Part shown: one piece after another, positions 36,582 to 45,537 of the stretch
Layout: each line of letters starts with the position of its first letter
Position numbering within the stretch: position 1 is the first letter of the stretch
Source of the DNA: Nocardioides cavernaquae
GTDB lineage: Bacteria; Actinomycetota; Actinomycetes; Propionibacteriales; Nocardioidaceae
Direction of reading: 5' to 3'
DNA length: 64,000 nucleotides
NCBI RefSeq assembly: GCF_003600895.1
Contig: NZ_QYRP01000002.1
Coordinates: 124,001 to 188,000, forward strand
The notes under the pieces: model-generated
The model's database searches: none
What the model was told of the DNA's origin: nothing
The model's input: only the letters and a program-made list of their open reading frames with translations
Position numbers and translations under genes: made by a program

Positions 36582-38351
36582 CTACCCCCGCAGCGCGGGG
36601 TTGTTGCAGACCGGTCGTGCCAGCGGATAGAAGTCGGCTCCGGCCACGTTGATGCCCAATGCCGTCGTCAAGGCGCTCAGGTTGGTGTTCACGACGCCGA
36701 TGAGCGGATTCACGGTCGCCCCGACGAAGGTGCCGATAGCGGGGACTGCCAAATCGAGGATGGGGTTCACGATGGCGTCAAGGGTGGATGTCGGGACAGG
36801 AAGTCCCAGAACAGTCAGTGGCCCGGTCGCCAACGTGCCCGACACCATGCTGGCGGTCAGGTTGGGAAGGATCGTCGTACCACTACCAACCTCCACGTGA
36901 TCCCCGTAGACGTTGGGCGGGAGATCCATCGAAGCGGGTGCTGACGAGACCGACGCCGGCTTGGACGCGTCCGCGGACAACGCGACCTTGAACTGAACCG
37001 GCACGTTGACTCCAGCGATGCCCAGAACAGTCGCTTTGACGGTCCCCTTCACCGTGATCGTCGCGCTCACGCGCGCTTGGACCAGGTCCGTCCAGATGTC
37101 AGCTCGGAACTTCTCCACAGGCGAGCAGTCGACGTCGGTCAGATGCCCGTGAGCTCCGGCGACGTCGATATCGATGTCGACCGCAATGTCGTTGTTGGGG
37201 TTCCCCGTGGCCGGGTCGATCAATTTCAGATTCAGCAGAGGTCCCAGGGGCAGGGGTGAGGCATTGAGGTTTGCCTTGGCGGTAGCCGCCAACTTGATCT
37301 GCGCTGTCTTGGCTTCATCGTCGTTACAGGCTCGTTGCGGACGCTCGATGATCTGAAGCTGGGCAGTCGTCACACCGACCGACGGCACCCCGGCCTGGAG
37401 GTTGGGTATCGCCAGGAAATTGGTCCCGTTCGCGAGGAAGACACTTCCGAGAAACAGGTCCATCGCGTTGAACTGAGTACTCAGTGCCGCATTGTCGGAC
37501 GTGCTCAGGCCGATCAACTCTCCGATCTCGATCTCGACGCCGGCGACCGCCTGGACCGCTGCCGTCTCCAGCACCTGAGCCTCGGCACCCTTGCCGTTGG
37601 CCCGGAGGACGTGCGCTTCCGCGAGCAGCACGTCACTGACGGTGACGTTCTCCAGGGCCAACAGTTCGTTGACGGTGCCGACGTTGAGGGTCGGTGCCTT
37701 GATCAGGTCGATCAACGCGATAGTGGCCGCGGCCAGGCCGTCGTAGCCCAACAGACCGATGGTGCTCGCCCCGACCAAGGGCTTGAGGATGTCCTCGAGA
37801 ACGGGCGATGCGGAGGGATTCACGCTCGCTGCGAAGGAGCCCAGCTGGAAGCAGGCCGAGGACTGCGTCTTCGCGACCGCCGAGCGGGCGGCAGAGCCGC
37901 TCTCCGCGAAGATCGGGAGGAAGTAGTCGACGTCCGTGCGAGTCAGCACCTTGACATGCGTGGCCGCGGCGCCGCCGGCGAATCCACCGTCATCCTCGAG
38001 GATTCCGGGATATGCGCAGATGCCCGTGCCGTCGAGGGTCGGCTCACCAGAGGCGGCAACACCGCACGACTTGAGGTTCAACGCATCACCCAGCGTCTCG
38101 CCTTGGCGATCGCGCGAGGCAGTCACCGCGGCCGCCCAGGCAGGGTCAGCGAGCAGGGTCGCCGTCGAACTCCCGTCGAGGTGGCGGGCCATATCCATGG
38201 CTACGAGGTCGGCGACCGCCTGCATGTCGCGGGCGGCCATCCGCTGGTAGCCGATGTCGATGGAAAAGGACGCAAAACCGGTCAGGACAGTCGTGGTCAG
38301 CAGTGCGGTGAAGACCGCGACAGCGCCGCGCTCGTCGCGAGCGCGCCCCAT
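36582..38351 (-). CDS. TadG-like (Flp pilus-associated) membrane protein, copy 1
   Basis: A 589-residue paralogue of the TadG-like gene at 33.7 kb. The N-terminus has the Tad motif (DERGAVAVFTALLTTTVLTG) and GYQRMAARDMQAVADLVAMD; LTRTDVDYFLPIFAESG and the C-terminal RPVCNNPALRG are shared, while the middle has diverged widely. The ATG overlaps the TadE-like stop (TGATG). No Tad motor genes are present here. Function is probably a minor pseudopilin or tip-type subunit; the long diverged middle suggests exposure to selection outside the cell. Confidence 0.82.
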   Translation of the reverse strand: MGRARDERGAVAVFTALLTTTVLTGFASFSIDIGYQRMAARDMQAVADLVAMDMARHLDGSSTATLLADPAWAAAVTASRDRQGETLGDALNLKSCGVAASGEPTLDGTGICAYPGILEDDGGFAGGAAATHVKVLTRTDVDYFLPIFAESGSAARSAVAKTQSSACFQLGSFAASVNPSASPVLEDILKPLVGASTIGLLGYDGLAAATIALIDLIKAPTLNVGTVNELLALENVTVSDVLLAEAHVLRANGKGAEAQVLETAAVQAVAGVEIEIGELIGLSTSDNAALSTQFNAMDLFLGSVFLANGTNFLAIPNLQAGVPSVGVTTAQLQIIERPQRACNDDEAKTAQIKLAATAKANLNASPLPLGPLLNLKLIDPATGNPNNDIAVDIDIDVAGAHGHLTDVDCSPVEKFRADIWTDLVQARVSATITVKGTVKATVLGIAGVNVPVQFKVALSADASKPASVSSAPASMDLPPNVYGDHVEVGSGTTILPNLTASMVSGTLATGPLTVLGLPVPTSTLDAIVNPILDLAVPAIGTFVGATVNPLIGVVNTNLSALTTALGINVAGADFYPLARPVCNNPALRG

Positions 38352-38794
38352 CAGTTGACCTCGGCGCTGGAGGTGAAGCTGAGCGTTGCGGGGATGGCCG
38401 AGTCCGGCAGGAGGTTGGGTATCGGGGTGTGGTCGCGGTAGGCGTAGCTGACCGTCACCTGCATGCAGGACTCGCCGCCGCACGAGGACGTGACGGGGGT
38501 GCAGGTGAGGCCCTCTGCCCCGCACGTCAGGTCGTACCCGGCGAGCGCCGAGTTGACCGCCTCGACTGCTTCGGTGGCGGACTGGCCGGTCGCGGCGACG
38601 GCGGCAGCACGTGCCCCCTCAGCGGCAGCCTGGGTGATCGCCTGGCGGACGCTGAACATGTACGAGTACGAGATGATCCCGAAGACGAAAGCCAGCAGGA
38701 TCGGCACGACCAGCGCGAACTCGAGCACGGCTGCGCCGCCCTCATTCTTCTGCCGCTTCCACGCTTCCACGCGCGCACCACTGCAACCAGACAT
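38351..38794 (-). CDS. TadE-like pseudopilin, copy 1
   Basis: A 147-residue TadE-family protein: NEGGAAVLEFALVVPILLAF is the charged start and helix with the conserved Glu, followed by SYSYMFSVRQAITQAAAEGA, identical over a long stretch to copy 2. Four Cys residues in the extracellular part (LTCGAEGLTC, SSCGGESC) could form disulfides. GGGAGGGG precedes the ATG as in copy 2. It is the first gene of the TadE-TadG pair following DUF2469. Confidence 0.85.
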   Translation of the reverse strand: MSGCSGARVEAWKRQKNEGGAAVLEFALVVPILLAFVFGIISYSYMFSVRQAITQAAAEGARAAAVAATGQSATEAVEAVNSALAGYDLTCGAEGLTCTPVTSSCGGESCMQVTVSYAYRDHTPIPNLLPDSAIPATLSFTSSAEVN

Positions 38795-38853
38795 ACGGCC
38801 CCTCCCAAGGCACCTTCACATCGGCAGTGGATTTCCCTCCCACGCCACTGATC

Positions 38854-38881
38854 AGGTTAGTGGCGCTCGTCACACCTGTCG
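38854..38881 (-). promoter_or_regulatory. Promoter of TadE-like copy 1
   Basis: CGACAG (38881-38876) and TAACCT (38859-38854) on the minus strand, 16 bases apart, aligned with the equivalent elements before copy 2; the flanking GCGCCACTA sequence is also shared. Confidence 0.45.
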
Positions 38882-38899
38882 GGCGAACGGCCGAACTGG

Positions 38900-39208
38900 C
38901 TAGACCTTGTCCGGGTCGATGTCCGCTTTCGCGAGCTCTTCGACGTTGACGTCCTTGAAGGTGAGCACCTTGACGTTCTTCGCGAAGCGCGCGGGGCGGT
39001 ACATGTCCCACACCCAGGCATCGCTCATGGACACCTCGAAGAAGACATCGCCCTGCTCCGTGCGGGCCTTCACATCCACCTGGTTGCACAGGTAGAAGCG
39101 GCGGTCGGTCTCCACGACGTACTTGAAGATGGAGACCACGTCGCGGTACTCGCGATAGAGGTTGAGCTCCATCTCGGTCTCGTACTTCTCGAGATCCTCG
39201 GCACTCAT
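38900..39208 (-). CDS. DUF2469-family protein (intact copy)
   Basis: A 102-residue protein of an actinobacteria-specific family of unknown function: [20 protein letters not shown], then [20 protein letters not shown] and [17 protein letters not shown], ending [16 protein letters not shown]. The sequence is extremely conserved across the phylum, which suggests a basic cellular role. The ATG overlaps the rnhB stop as ATGA, the usual arrangement (rnhB-DUF2469). A broken copy lies at 36.1-36.3 kb. Confidence 0.93.
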   Translation of the reverse strand: MSAEDLEKYETEMELNLYREYRDVVSIFKYVVETDRRFYLCNQVDVKARTEQGDVFFEVSMSDAWVWDMYRPARFAKNVKVLTFKDVNVEELAKADIDPDKV

Positions 39209-39969
39209 CGCGTCTCCTCGGGCTGGGCTTCGCGGACATTCTGCACCGAGGCGTGTACGCCCCACCCCGCGGCCCGCCGGAACGCAGCAGGGTCGACGTC
39301 GGCACACCCGGGCAGCCGCCAGCTGAGGCGGTGGTGCCGGGTAGGGCCATGGGTGGCGAGCGCAGCCAGGTGCTCCGGCGCGCTGTAGCCCTTGTTCTCG
39401 GCCCAGCCATAGTGCGGGAACTCCTCGGCGAGCTCGATCAGGAGCGCATCACGGGCAGTCTTCGCGAGGACACTCGCTGCGGCAACCGCCGAACACTTCA
39501 GGTCCGCCTTGATCATGGTGACGACGCGCGGCACCTCGGCAACGACAGGTGCCGGTGACCCGAAGAGCGCATCCTGCTCCGGGGTGCTGAGGTAATCATG
39601 GTTGCCGTCGAGCAGGACGACGCCCGCTGACGGAGCGAGCTGTGCCAGCGCACGCTGACCGGCCAGCCGCAGGGCGGCGGTGAGCCCGAACTCGTCGATC
39701 TCGACCGGGCTCGCATGGCCCACGCCGTAGGACATGGCCCAGCGCTGGATGCGCGGCACGAGCTGCTGGCGCGCCGACGCCGTCAGCAGCTTGCTGTCAC
39801 GGACGCCGGACGGTGCCGAGCGGGTCGACTCGTCGATCAACACCATCCCGACGGTGACCGGACCGCAAAGAGCGCCCCGCCCGACCTCGTCCGCCGCAGC
39901 GAGCAGGGCGACGCCCTCACGCAGGAGGCGCCGCTCGAAGCGAAGCGAAGGGGCGATGGTCGGGCTCAC
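39205..39969 (-). CDS. rnhB: Ribonuclease HII
   Basis: Cuts RNA in RNA-DNA hybrids, including single misincorporated ribonucleotides. The 254-residue protein has the DEVGRG active-site motif at residues 27-32, [29 protein letters not shown] and the C-terminal NKGYSAPEH with the fourth acidic position in the usual place. The GTG start overlaps the lepB stop as GTGA, so translation is coupled. A C-terminal extension of about 25 residues ([15 protein letters not shown]) is extra to the core. Confidence 0.95.
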   Translation of the reverse strand: MSPTIAPSLRFERRLLREGVALLAAADEVGRGALCGPVTVGMVLIDESTRSAPSGVRDSKLLTASARQQLVPRIQRWAMSYGVGHASPVEIDEFGLTAALRLAGQRALAQLAPSAGVVLLDGNHDYLSTPEQDALFGSPAPVVAEVPRVVTMIKADLKCSAVAAASVLAKTARDALLIELAEEFPHYGWAENKGYSAPEHLAALATHGPTRHHRLSWRLPGCADVDPAAFRRAAGWGVHASVQNVREAQPEETR

Positions 39970-40778
39970 TTCGCGTCCGGGACGTCCTTGAACGCGTCGG
40001 GACGGGTGATGTGGTCGAAGCGCTTGATGGGCCAGACGAGGGCGAAGACCTTGCCCACGACGTTGTCGACCGGGACCAGGCCACGGGTCGGCGGGCACTC
40101 GGTCTCCTTGGTGGTGCACAAGCGCGCCGTGGAGTCCTCGGAGTTGCTGCGGTTGTCGCCCATGACCAGGAGATACCCCTCAGGGATCGTCACCTTGAGC
40201 GCCTTGGCCGTGCAGGGCTGGTCCTCGGACTGGATGCTCAGCGGTGCCGCGCACGTCGCGTTGGGCATGACGTACTGGCTCTCGTTGACGGGTTTGCCGT
40301 TGACGCTGAGGCGGCCCTCGTCGTCGCAGCAGGTGACCGTGTCACCGCCGACTCCGATGACCCGCTTCACCAGGTGACCGCCGGTCGGGTAGAGGCCGAC
40401 CTTCGCGAGCACGCGGGCGGCGGGGTTGTTGGGACCGGTGCTGTCAGCCGCCAGCCAGTTGCCCGGGTCCTCGAAGACGATGACGTCGCCGCGCTCCGGA
40501 GTGCCACCGCCCCAGTAGGAAACCTTCTGGACCAGGATCCGGTCGTCCTGGACGAGGCCGGGCTCCATCGAGGGCGACGGGATGTAGAACGCCTGGATGA
40601 AGAGCGCCTTCAGCACGATCGCCAGGCCGAGGGCGACCGCGAGGAGCAGGATCGACTCCTGCCAGACCGGCAGGTGCTTCTTCGCGGGCTTGCCGGACGA
40701 AATGGACGAGGACCGCGACTCCGTGCCCTTCACGCCGTCATTGTCGGCGGGCACAGTGTCGCGGTCCTCGGAAGTCAC
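39966..40778 (-). CDS. lepB: Signal peptidase I
   Basis: Membrane serine protease that releases Sec/Tat-exported proteins. The 270-residue protein has a charged 38-residue cytosolic start, one membrane helix ([18 protein letters not shown]), catalytic Ser70 in [10 protein letters not shown] and Lys138 in [10 protein letters not shown], plus the C-terminal [10 protein letters not shown] box. The GTG start at 40778 is preceded by a TAGGCT -10 element 7 bases upstream, so lepB-rnhB-DUF2469 can be transcribed separately from rplS. Confidence 0.96.
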   Translation of the reverse strand: MTSEDRDTVPADNDGVKGTESRSSSISSGKPAKKHLPVWQESILLLAVALGLAIVLKALFIQAFYIPSPSMEPGLVQDDRILVQKVSYWGGGTPERGDVIVFEDPGNWLAADSTGPNNPAARVLAKVGLYPTGGHLVKRVIGVGGDTVTCCDDEGRLSVNGKPVNESQYVMPNATCAAPLSIQSEDQPCTAKALKVTIPEGYLLVMGDNRSNSEDSTARLCTTKETECPPTRGLVPVDNVVGKVFALVWPIKRFDHITRPDAFKDVPDAK

Positions 40779-40785
40779 GCGGCAG

Positions 40786-40791
40786 AGCCTA
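40786..40791 (-). promoter_or_regulatory. -10 element of lepB, leaderless
   Basis: TAGGCT on the minus strand ends 7 bases before the GTG at 40778, inside the 29-base gap after rplS. Confidence 0.45.
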
Positions 40792-40807
40792 ACTGGCCCT
40801 GCGCAGA

Positions 40808-41158
40808 TCAGAACTCGCGGCGCTCCTTGATCTTCGCTGCCTTGCCGCGCAGGTTGCGCAGGTAGTACAGCTTCGCGCGACGGACGTCACCGCGGGTGAC
40901 GATCTCGATCGACTCGAAGATCGGGGAGTTCAGCGGGAAGGTGCGCTCGACACCGACGCCGAAGGAGACCTTGCGGACGGTGAAGGTGCGGCCGATGCCG
41001 GCGCCGTGGATGCGGATGACGACACCCTGGAAGACCTGGATACGCGAGCGCGTGCCCTCGATGACCTTCACGTGGACCTTGATGGTGTCTCCGGCGCGGA
41101 AGGCCGGGACGTCGTCGCGCTTCTGCGCGTTGCCGAGCTCGGTGATGACGTTGGTCAT
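40808..41158 (-). CDS. rplS: 50S ribosomal protein L19
   Basis: Large-subunit protein at the 30S-50S interface. The 116-residue protein is standard: [60 protein letters not shown] and the C-terminal [25 protein letters not shown] lies six bases before the ATG. In most actinobacteria it follows trmD directly; here amt and a Fic gene have been placed between, and rplS has its own promoter about 165 bases upstream. Confidence 0.98.
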   Translation of the reverse strand: MTNVITELGNAQKRDDVPAFRAGDTIKVHVKVIEGTRSRIQVFQGVVIRIHGAGIGRTFTVRKVSFGVGVERTFPLNSPIFESIEIVTRGDVRRAKLYYLRNLRGKAAKIKERREF

Positions 41159-41322
41159 GATGCTCCTCGCGAACGCCACAGGTCAGCCGCGGTAGATGCT
41201 TGAGTTGATCGGTGCGGCCCGCACTCCGGCCGGCGGCACCCGGCGCCCCCTGTGGCAGGAGCTGGATGCAGGACCCCCGTGTGTTCCTCGGAGCGCCCCT
41301 TCGGCCGACGGGCCAAGGAAGA

Positions 41323-41355
41323 AGTCTGCCACAGCGGGTGCCACGCCGGAAAATC
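41323..41355 (-). promoter_or_regulatory. Promoter region of rplS, shared motif with rpsP
   Basis: On the minus strand GATTTTC (41355-41349) and TGGCAGACT (41331-41323) are the ends of a 33-base block that is matched, with the same length, upstream of rpsP. The transcript would have a leader of roughly 155 bases before rplS. It overlaps the -60 region of the divergent Fic gene. Confidence 0.5.
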
Positions 41356-41383
41356 CTGAGGTTGCCCTGCAAGGATGGCGCGC

Positions 41384-42610
41384 GTGACGACTTCCGCCGC
41401 CGACTGGCCACCGCACGGCGCCGTGACCAGGCCCTGGCGGCAGACAGTACGCCGCGGCCCCCGCGCCGATCGTCAGCTCGGCGAGGTCATCGTCTCGCTT
41501 CCTCCCCTGATCGCCGGGCTGACCTACTCGCCCGAGCCCGCACTGCTGCGCATGCTCGAGGCGGTTGCCGGCGGGCTGACCCACCTCGACATGGTGCATG
41601 GACGCACGCTGGCGGCGCTCAACGGACTGCTGCTGCGCACCGAGTCGGTCGACTCCTCCAAGATCGAGAACGTCGACGCCTCGCTCTCCGACTACGGTCG
41701 GGCGCTGCTGGGCGAGGGCGCCAATGCCTCCGCCGTCTCGATGGCATCTGCCACCTCCGCTCTCGACCGGATGATCCGCGACGCCGGCATGCTCCCCCGC
41801 ACGCTGCGCAAGGAGGCGATGCTGCGCGCCCACCACGACCTGTTCTCCCGTGTGCCCTCGGAGAGCGTGCGCGCTGGCCACGTCCGACACCGCCAGAACT
41901 GGGTCGGCGGCAGCGACTGGTCACCCCGTGGAGCGCTGCACGTCCCTCCCCCGCCGGAGACCGTCGACGCCTACCTCGACGACCTGTTCGCGTTCGCCAA
42001 CCGCGACGACATGCCGGCACTCGCCCAGGCCGCGATCGTGCACGCGCAGTTCGAGTCGATCCACCCGTTCACCGACGGCAACGGCCGGATCGGGCGGGCT
42101 CTCATCCACGCCGTGCTGCGCAAGCGGCGGGTGACGCGTCACCTCACCGTGCCGATCGCCTCCGGCCTCGTGTCCCACCGGGATCAGTACTTCGGAGCAC
42201 TCAACGACTACCGGGCCGGCAACGCGTCGACCATCGTCACGATGCTGGCGAGTGCGGCGAGCATCGCGACGCGTGAATCGCGCCGCACCGCCGCGGAGGT
42301 GACCGAGACCCGCGAGCGCTGGAGCTCGGCTGCGGGACATCCTGCGCCGGGGACCCCGGCGTACCGGTTGCTGGACCTGCTCGTCGAGGAGCCGATCATC
42401 AACATCCCGCTCGTCATGGAACGGGGCGACGTGAAGGATTCCACCGCCCTCGATGCGATCGGCGAGCTCCAGAAGGCGGGAGTGCTCCAGCGGGCGCCGC
42501 GCTCGCGGCGTACTCCGGTCTGGTTGGCACCCGACGTGCTGCGCGAGGTCCACGACCTCAGCATCCGGATCAGCTCCGCCTCCCTGAACCTCCACGCGAC
42601 CGACCGCTGA
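41384..42610 (+). CDS. Fic-family protein with N-terminal autoinhibitory motif
   Basis: A predicted AMP-transferase (AMPylator) or related nucleotidyl-transferase. The 408-residue protein has the complete Fic motif HPFTDGNGRIGR at residues 227-238 and an upstream SSKIEN (Ser91-Asn96) that fits the inhibitory (S/T)xxxE(G/N) helix of class II Fic proteins. A C-terminal winged-helix-like region follows (ALDAIGELQKAGVLQ). The GTG at 41384 is preferred over an ATG nine bases upstream because AAGGA overlaps that ATG and is eight bases before the GTG. It stands between rplS and amt in a normally compact operon; target unknown. Confidence 0.9.
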   Translation: MTTSAADWPPHGAVTRPWRQTVRRGPRADRQLGEVIVSLPPLIAGLTYSPEPALLRMLEAVAGGLTHLDMVHGRTLAALNGLLLRTESVDSSKIENVDASLSDYGRALLGEGANASAVSMASATSALDRMIRDAGMLPRTLRKEAMLRAHHDLFSRVPSESVRAGHVRHRQNWVGGSDWSPRGALHVPPPPETVDAYLDDLFAFANRDDMPALAQAAIVHAQFESIHPFTDGNGRIGRALIHAVLRKRRVTRHLTVPIASGLVSHRDQYFGALNDYRAGNASTIVTMLASAASIATRESRRTAAEVTETRERWSSAAGHPAPGTPAYRLLDLLVEEPIINIPLVMERGDVKDSTALDAIGELQKAGVLQRAPRSRRTPVWLAPDVLREVHDLSIRISSASLNLHATDR

Positions 42611-42640
42611 CCGACTGATCCACGGGACGCGAAATGGCCA

Positions 42641-42672
42641 CAGGCCCGCCCCGGCGAACCGGGACGGGCCTG
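42641..42672. terminator. Bidirectional terminator between Fic and amt
   Basis: CAGGCCCGCCCCGG (42641-42654) pairs with CCGGGACGGGCCTG (42659-42672) with one mismatch and a CGAA loop. It separates the converging Fic and amt genes. Confidence 0.75.
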
Positions 42673-42689
42673 CGAAGAGTGCGAGGCAC

Positions 42690-43949
42690 TCAGTCCATTG
42701 CGTAGCCCCCGCCGTGCAGCGCGAGGTCGATGCCGGCGATCTCGTCCTCTTCCTTGGCGCGGAAGCCGACCGTGAGGTCGATGACCTTGCCCAGGACGAA
42801 CGCGACGACGAACGAGTAGGCCAGGATCGTGAAGGCCGGGATGGCCTGGACGACCAGCTGCTCGTAGTTGCCGCCGACGAAGAGGCCGGTGTCGATGGCG
42901 AAGAAGCCGAGGTACAGCGTGCCGATGAGACCAGCGACGAGGTGGATGCCCACCACGTCGAGGGTGTCGTCGACGCCGATCTTGTACTTGAGCTCGATGG
43001 CGACGGCGCAGACAGCACCGGCCACCAGGCCAAGGACGATCGCCCAGATCGGCGTCAGGTTGGCGCAAGCCGGGGTGATCGCGACCAGACCGGCAACGAT
43101 GCCGGAGGCGGCGCCCACCGCAGTGGCCTTGCCCTCCTTGAAGTGCTCGACGACGATCCAGCCGATGAGCGCAGCGGCCGGAGCCACGAGCGTGTTGACG
43201 AAGATCAGACCGACCTGGCCGTCAGCGATGGCCGCGCCACCGTTGAAGCCGAACCAGCCGAACCACAGGATCGCGGCGCCGATGAGGACGAGCGGCACGT
43301 TGTGCGGCTGAGCCTCTTCCTTGGAGAAGCCGACCTTGCGCTTGCCCAGGACGATGGCAAGAGCGAGGGCAGCAGCACCCGCGTTGATGTGAACAGCCGT
43401 ACCACCGGCGAAGTCGATCGTGCCGGCCGCGTAGCCGAACTTCTCGTCGAGCTTGTTGACCCAGCCGGTGAAGTCGCCGGAAGCGTCGAACGCGAAGACC
43501 CAGGAAGCAACCGGGAAGTACACGAGCGTCGAGAAGAGTGCCGTGAACAGCATCCAGGGCCAGAAGCGCGCACGGTCGGCGATCGCACCCGAGATCAGCG
43601 CGACCGTGATGATCGCGAAGGTCGCACCGAAGATGGCGCTCGCCATGACGACGCCCGAGCCGTCCTCACCAGCGAATGCGGCCTTGGCAGCGTCCTGCAG
43701 ACCGAAGTCGGAGAACGGGTTGCCCAGGACGCGCGGGATCCAGTCAGCGTCGGAACCGTCGACGTAGGCCTGGTTGAAGCCGTACAGGATCCACAGGACC
43801 GCAACGACACCGATGCTGCCGAAGCTGAGCATCATCATCGAGATGACGCTCTTCGACTTGACCAGGCCTCCGTAGAAGAACGCCAGGCCGGGCGTCATGA
43901 AGAGGACGAGGGCCGCTGTGATCAGCAGCCAGATAACACCAAGATCCAT
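42690..43949 (-). CDS. amt: Ammonium transporter (first of three)
   Basis: A 419-residue Amt/Rh-family channel with eleven expected membrane helices: N-terminal LLITAALVLFMTPGLAFFYG, the signature DFAGGTAVHINAGAAALALA, and VGIHLVAGLIGTLYLGFFAI near the C-terminus. Conducts ammonia/ammonium in response to need. It stands alone, without a PII gene, between the Fic gene and trmD. A GTTAC-n6-GAAAC box lies about 118 bases upstream of the start, so GlnR control is likely. Confidence 0.95.
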   Translation of the reverse strand: MDLGVIWLLITAALVLFMTPGLAFFYGGLVKSKSVISMMMLSFGSIGVVAVLWILYGFNQAYVDGSDADWIPRVLGNPFSDFGLQDAAKAAFAGEDGSGVVMASAIFGATFAIITVALISGAIADRARFWPWMLFTALFSTLVYFPVASWVFAFDASGDFTGWVNKLDEKFGYAAGTIDFAGGTAVHINAGAAALALAIVLGKRKVGFSKEEAQPHNVPLVLIGAAILWFGWFGFNGGAAIADGQVGLIFVNTLVAPAAALIGWIVVEHFKEGKATAVGAASGIVAGLVAITPACANLTPIWAIVLGLVAGAVCAVAIELKYKIGVDDTLDVVGIHLVAGLIGTLYLGFFAIDTGLFVGGNYEQLVVQAIPAFTILAYSFVVAFVLGKVIDLTVGFRAKEEDEIAGIDLALHGGGYAMD

Positions 43950-44066
43950 GAAACAACTCCTCGAGGGGTTCGGGCCCGGACTGCAGACCCACGGCGGCCA
44001 ACCTCATTGGTGACCATGCGTGGGCGCGATCCTGCCTGCGCCGCATTTCGGGCAACGGTGGGTCTT

Positions 44067-44082
44067 GTTTCGTGCATGTAAC
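44067..44082 (-). promoter_or_regulatory. GlnR-like box upstream of amt (first copy)
   Basis: Minus strand GTTAC-ATGCAC-GAAAC, an exact match to the GTNAC-n6-GAAAC consensus of the actinobacterial nitrogen regulator GlnR. The adjacent bases ACAGATCTCACGG (44081-44093, plus strand) also occur next to the box of the second amt gene. Confidence 0.75.
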
Positions 44083-44166
44083 AGATCTCACGGCTTTCCA
44101 GCGTTGAGCGTGAGAACCCGGATACGGGAGAGGCGAAGACCTCACAGTCTCTCCGACTGGACCGGT

Positions 44167-44847
44167 CTACTCGCCGAGCAGATCCGGGCGCCGCTCGCGG
44201 GTGCGCTCCTCGGACTGCGCGAGCCGCCACCTGGCGATCTCGCCGTGGTGACCGCTCAGGAGTACGTCGGGGACGTCGAGGCCGCGCCAGCTCGCCGGCT
44301 TCGTGTACGACGGGTACTCGAGCAGCCCGTCCTCGTGCGACTCCTCGACCAGCGAGTCAGGATTGCCCATGAAACCGGGGATCAGGCGGACGACTGCCTC
44401 GGTGATCGCGAGCGCAGCGACCTCTCCCCCGTTGAGCACGTAGTCACCGAGCGAGATCTCGCGGACCTCGGCACGGGTGCGGGCGTGGTCGATGACGCGC
44501 TGGTCAATGCCCTCGTAGCGCCCGCAGGCGAAGACGATCCGCTCGCGGGTGCTCAGCTCACGGGCCAGCTCCTGGTTGAAGACCTCGCCGCTGGGCGTCG
44601 TGAAGATGACGGTCGCGCCGTCGATCTCCAGCTCGTCGAACGCCTCACCGAACGGCTCGGGCTTCATCACCATGCCCGCGCCGCCGCCGTACGGGGTGTC
44701 GTCGGCGGTGTTGTGCCGGTCGTGCGTCCACTGGCGCAAGTCGTGCACGTGGATCTCGAGCAGGCCCTTGGCGCGCGCCTTGCCCGGCAGGCTCAGCTCG
44801 AGGGGCGCCAGGTAGTCCGGGAAGATCGAGAGGATGTCGATCCTCAT
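44167..44847 (-). CDS. trmD: tRNA (guanine37-N1)-methyltransferase
   Basis: Methylates G37 of tRNAs, guarding the reading frame. The 226-residue SPOUT enzyme begins [16 protein letters not shown] and has the trefoil-knot SAM site around [12 protein letters not shown] and [20 protein letters not shown]. It is a little shorter than the usual 240-250 residues but complete. The ATG overlaps the rimM stop by four bases. The operon downstream is broken by an amt gene. Confidence 0.97.
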   Translation of the reverse strand: MRIDILSIFPDYLAPLELSLPGKARAKGLLEIHVHDLRQWTHDRHNTADDTPYGGGAGMVMKPEPFGEAFDELEIDGATVIFTTPSGEVFNQELARELSTRERIVFACGRYEGIDQRVIDHARTRAEVREISLGDYVLNGGEVAALAITEAVVRLIPGFMGNPDSLVEESHEDGLLEYPSYTKPASWRGLDVPDVLLSGHHGEIARWRLAQSEERTRERRPDLLGE

Positions 44848-45422
44848 GGCCGCCGACTGTCCTGTCCGGCGTCCTCGTCGTCGTCGTCCTCGAACGGCGT
44901 CACGAGGCCAGGGCGGTCGGCGATGACGACCCGCCCACCGGCCACGTCGACCTCAGGCACGAGCGCGCTCACGAACGGGACCAGCGCATCACGCCGGTCC
45001 TCCGTGCGGATGGTCAGCAGGTCCTGTGCGCCGTGGACCAGCTTCGTCACGGTGCCGAGGAGCTTGCCCTCCAGGTCGTACGCCGCGAGGCCGATCAGCT
45101 GGTGGTCGTAGAACTCGTCCGGGTCGTCCGGCGTCTCGTCGGCGTCGACGGTCGCGTGCAGCAGCGTGCCCCGAACGGCCTCGGCCTGGTCCCGGTCGGT
45201 CATCTCGTCGAAGGTCGCCAGCAGGACGCCCTGGTGCCACCGGATCCGGTTGACGGTCAGCGCCCGCAGCCTGCTCGCGCTGTCCTTCGGCGGCGTCGCG
45301 GCCAGCTTGTTGCCGACCGCGAACCGGCGCTCCGGCTCGTCGGTCTTGACGTCGATGGTCACCTCGCCGCGAACGCCGTGGGGCTTGCCGATACGGCCGA
45401 TGAGGACCTCGATCTGGTTCAC
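44844..45422 (-). CDS. rimM: Ribosome maturation factor RimM
   Basis: Assists assembly of the 30S head with S19. The 192-residue protein has the N-terminal barrel ([20 protein letters not shown]) and the PRC-barrel C-terminal domain ([20 protein letters not shown], then [14 protein letters not shown]). The GTG at 45422 begins the homology and a TACCCT -10 element lies 7 bases upstream, next to the left inverted repeat of the AbiEi-like cassette. The C-terminus overlaps trmD. Confidence 0.95.
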   Translation of the reverse strand: MNQIEVLIGRIGKPHGVRGEVTIDVKTDEPERRFAVGNKLAATPPKDSASRLRALTVNRIRWHQGVLLATFDEMTDRDQAEAVRGTLLHATVDADETPDDPDEFYDHQLIGLAAYDLEGKLLGTVTKLVHGAQDLLTIRTEDRRDALVPFVSALVPEVDVAGGRVVIADRPGLVTPFEDDDDEDAGQDSRRP

Positions 45423-45429
45423 GGGCTCA

Positions 45430-45435
45430 AGGGTA
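45430..45435 (-). promoter_or_regulatory. -10 element of rimM, leaderless
   Basis: TACCCT on the minus strand ends 7 bases before the GTG at 45422. Any -35 would fall in the palindromic start of the adjacent inverted repeat. Confidence 0.45.
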
Positions 45436-45443
45436 GTGGCTGG

Positions 45444-45513
45444 CAGATTCACCGGCCGACCGGTGAATCGGGCACATGTTGTGGCGTGCACCGCACAACC
45501 AGTGCCCGAATCG
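45444..45513 (+). repeat. Left 70-bp inverted repeat of the AbiEi-like cassette
   Basis: About 61 of 70 positions match the reverse complement of 46590-46659. Within the arm, ACCGGCCGACCGGT (45451-45464) is a near palindrome, and AATCGGGCAC...TGTTGTG pairs with CACAACC...GTGCCCGAAT (45466-45512), so each arm can fold on itself. Confidence 0.85.
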
Positions 45514-45537
45514 CGCACGAAGTCACGAAGTGCGGCG

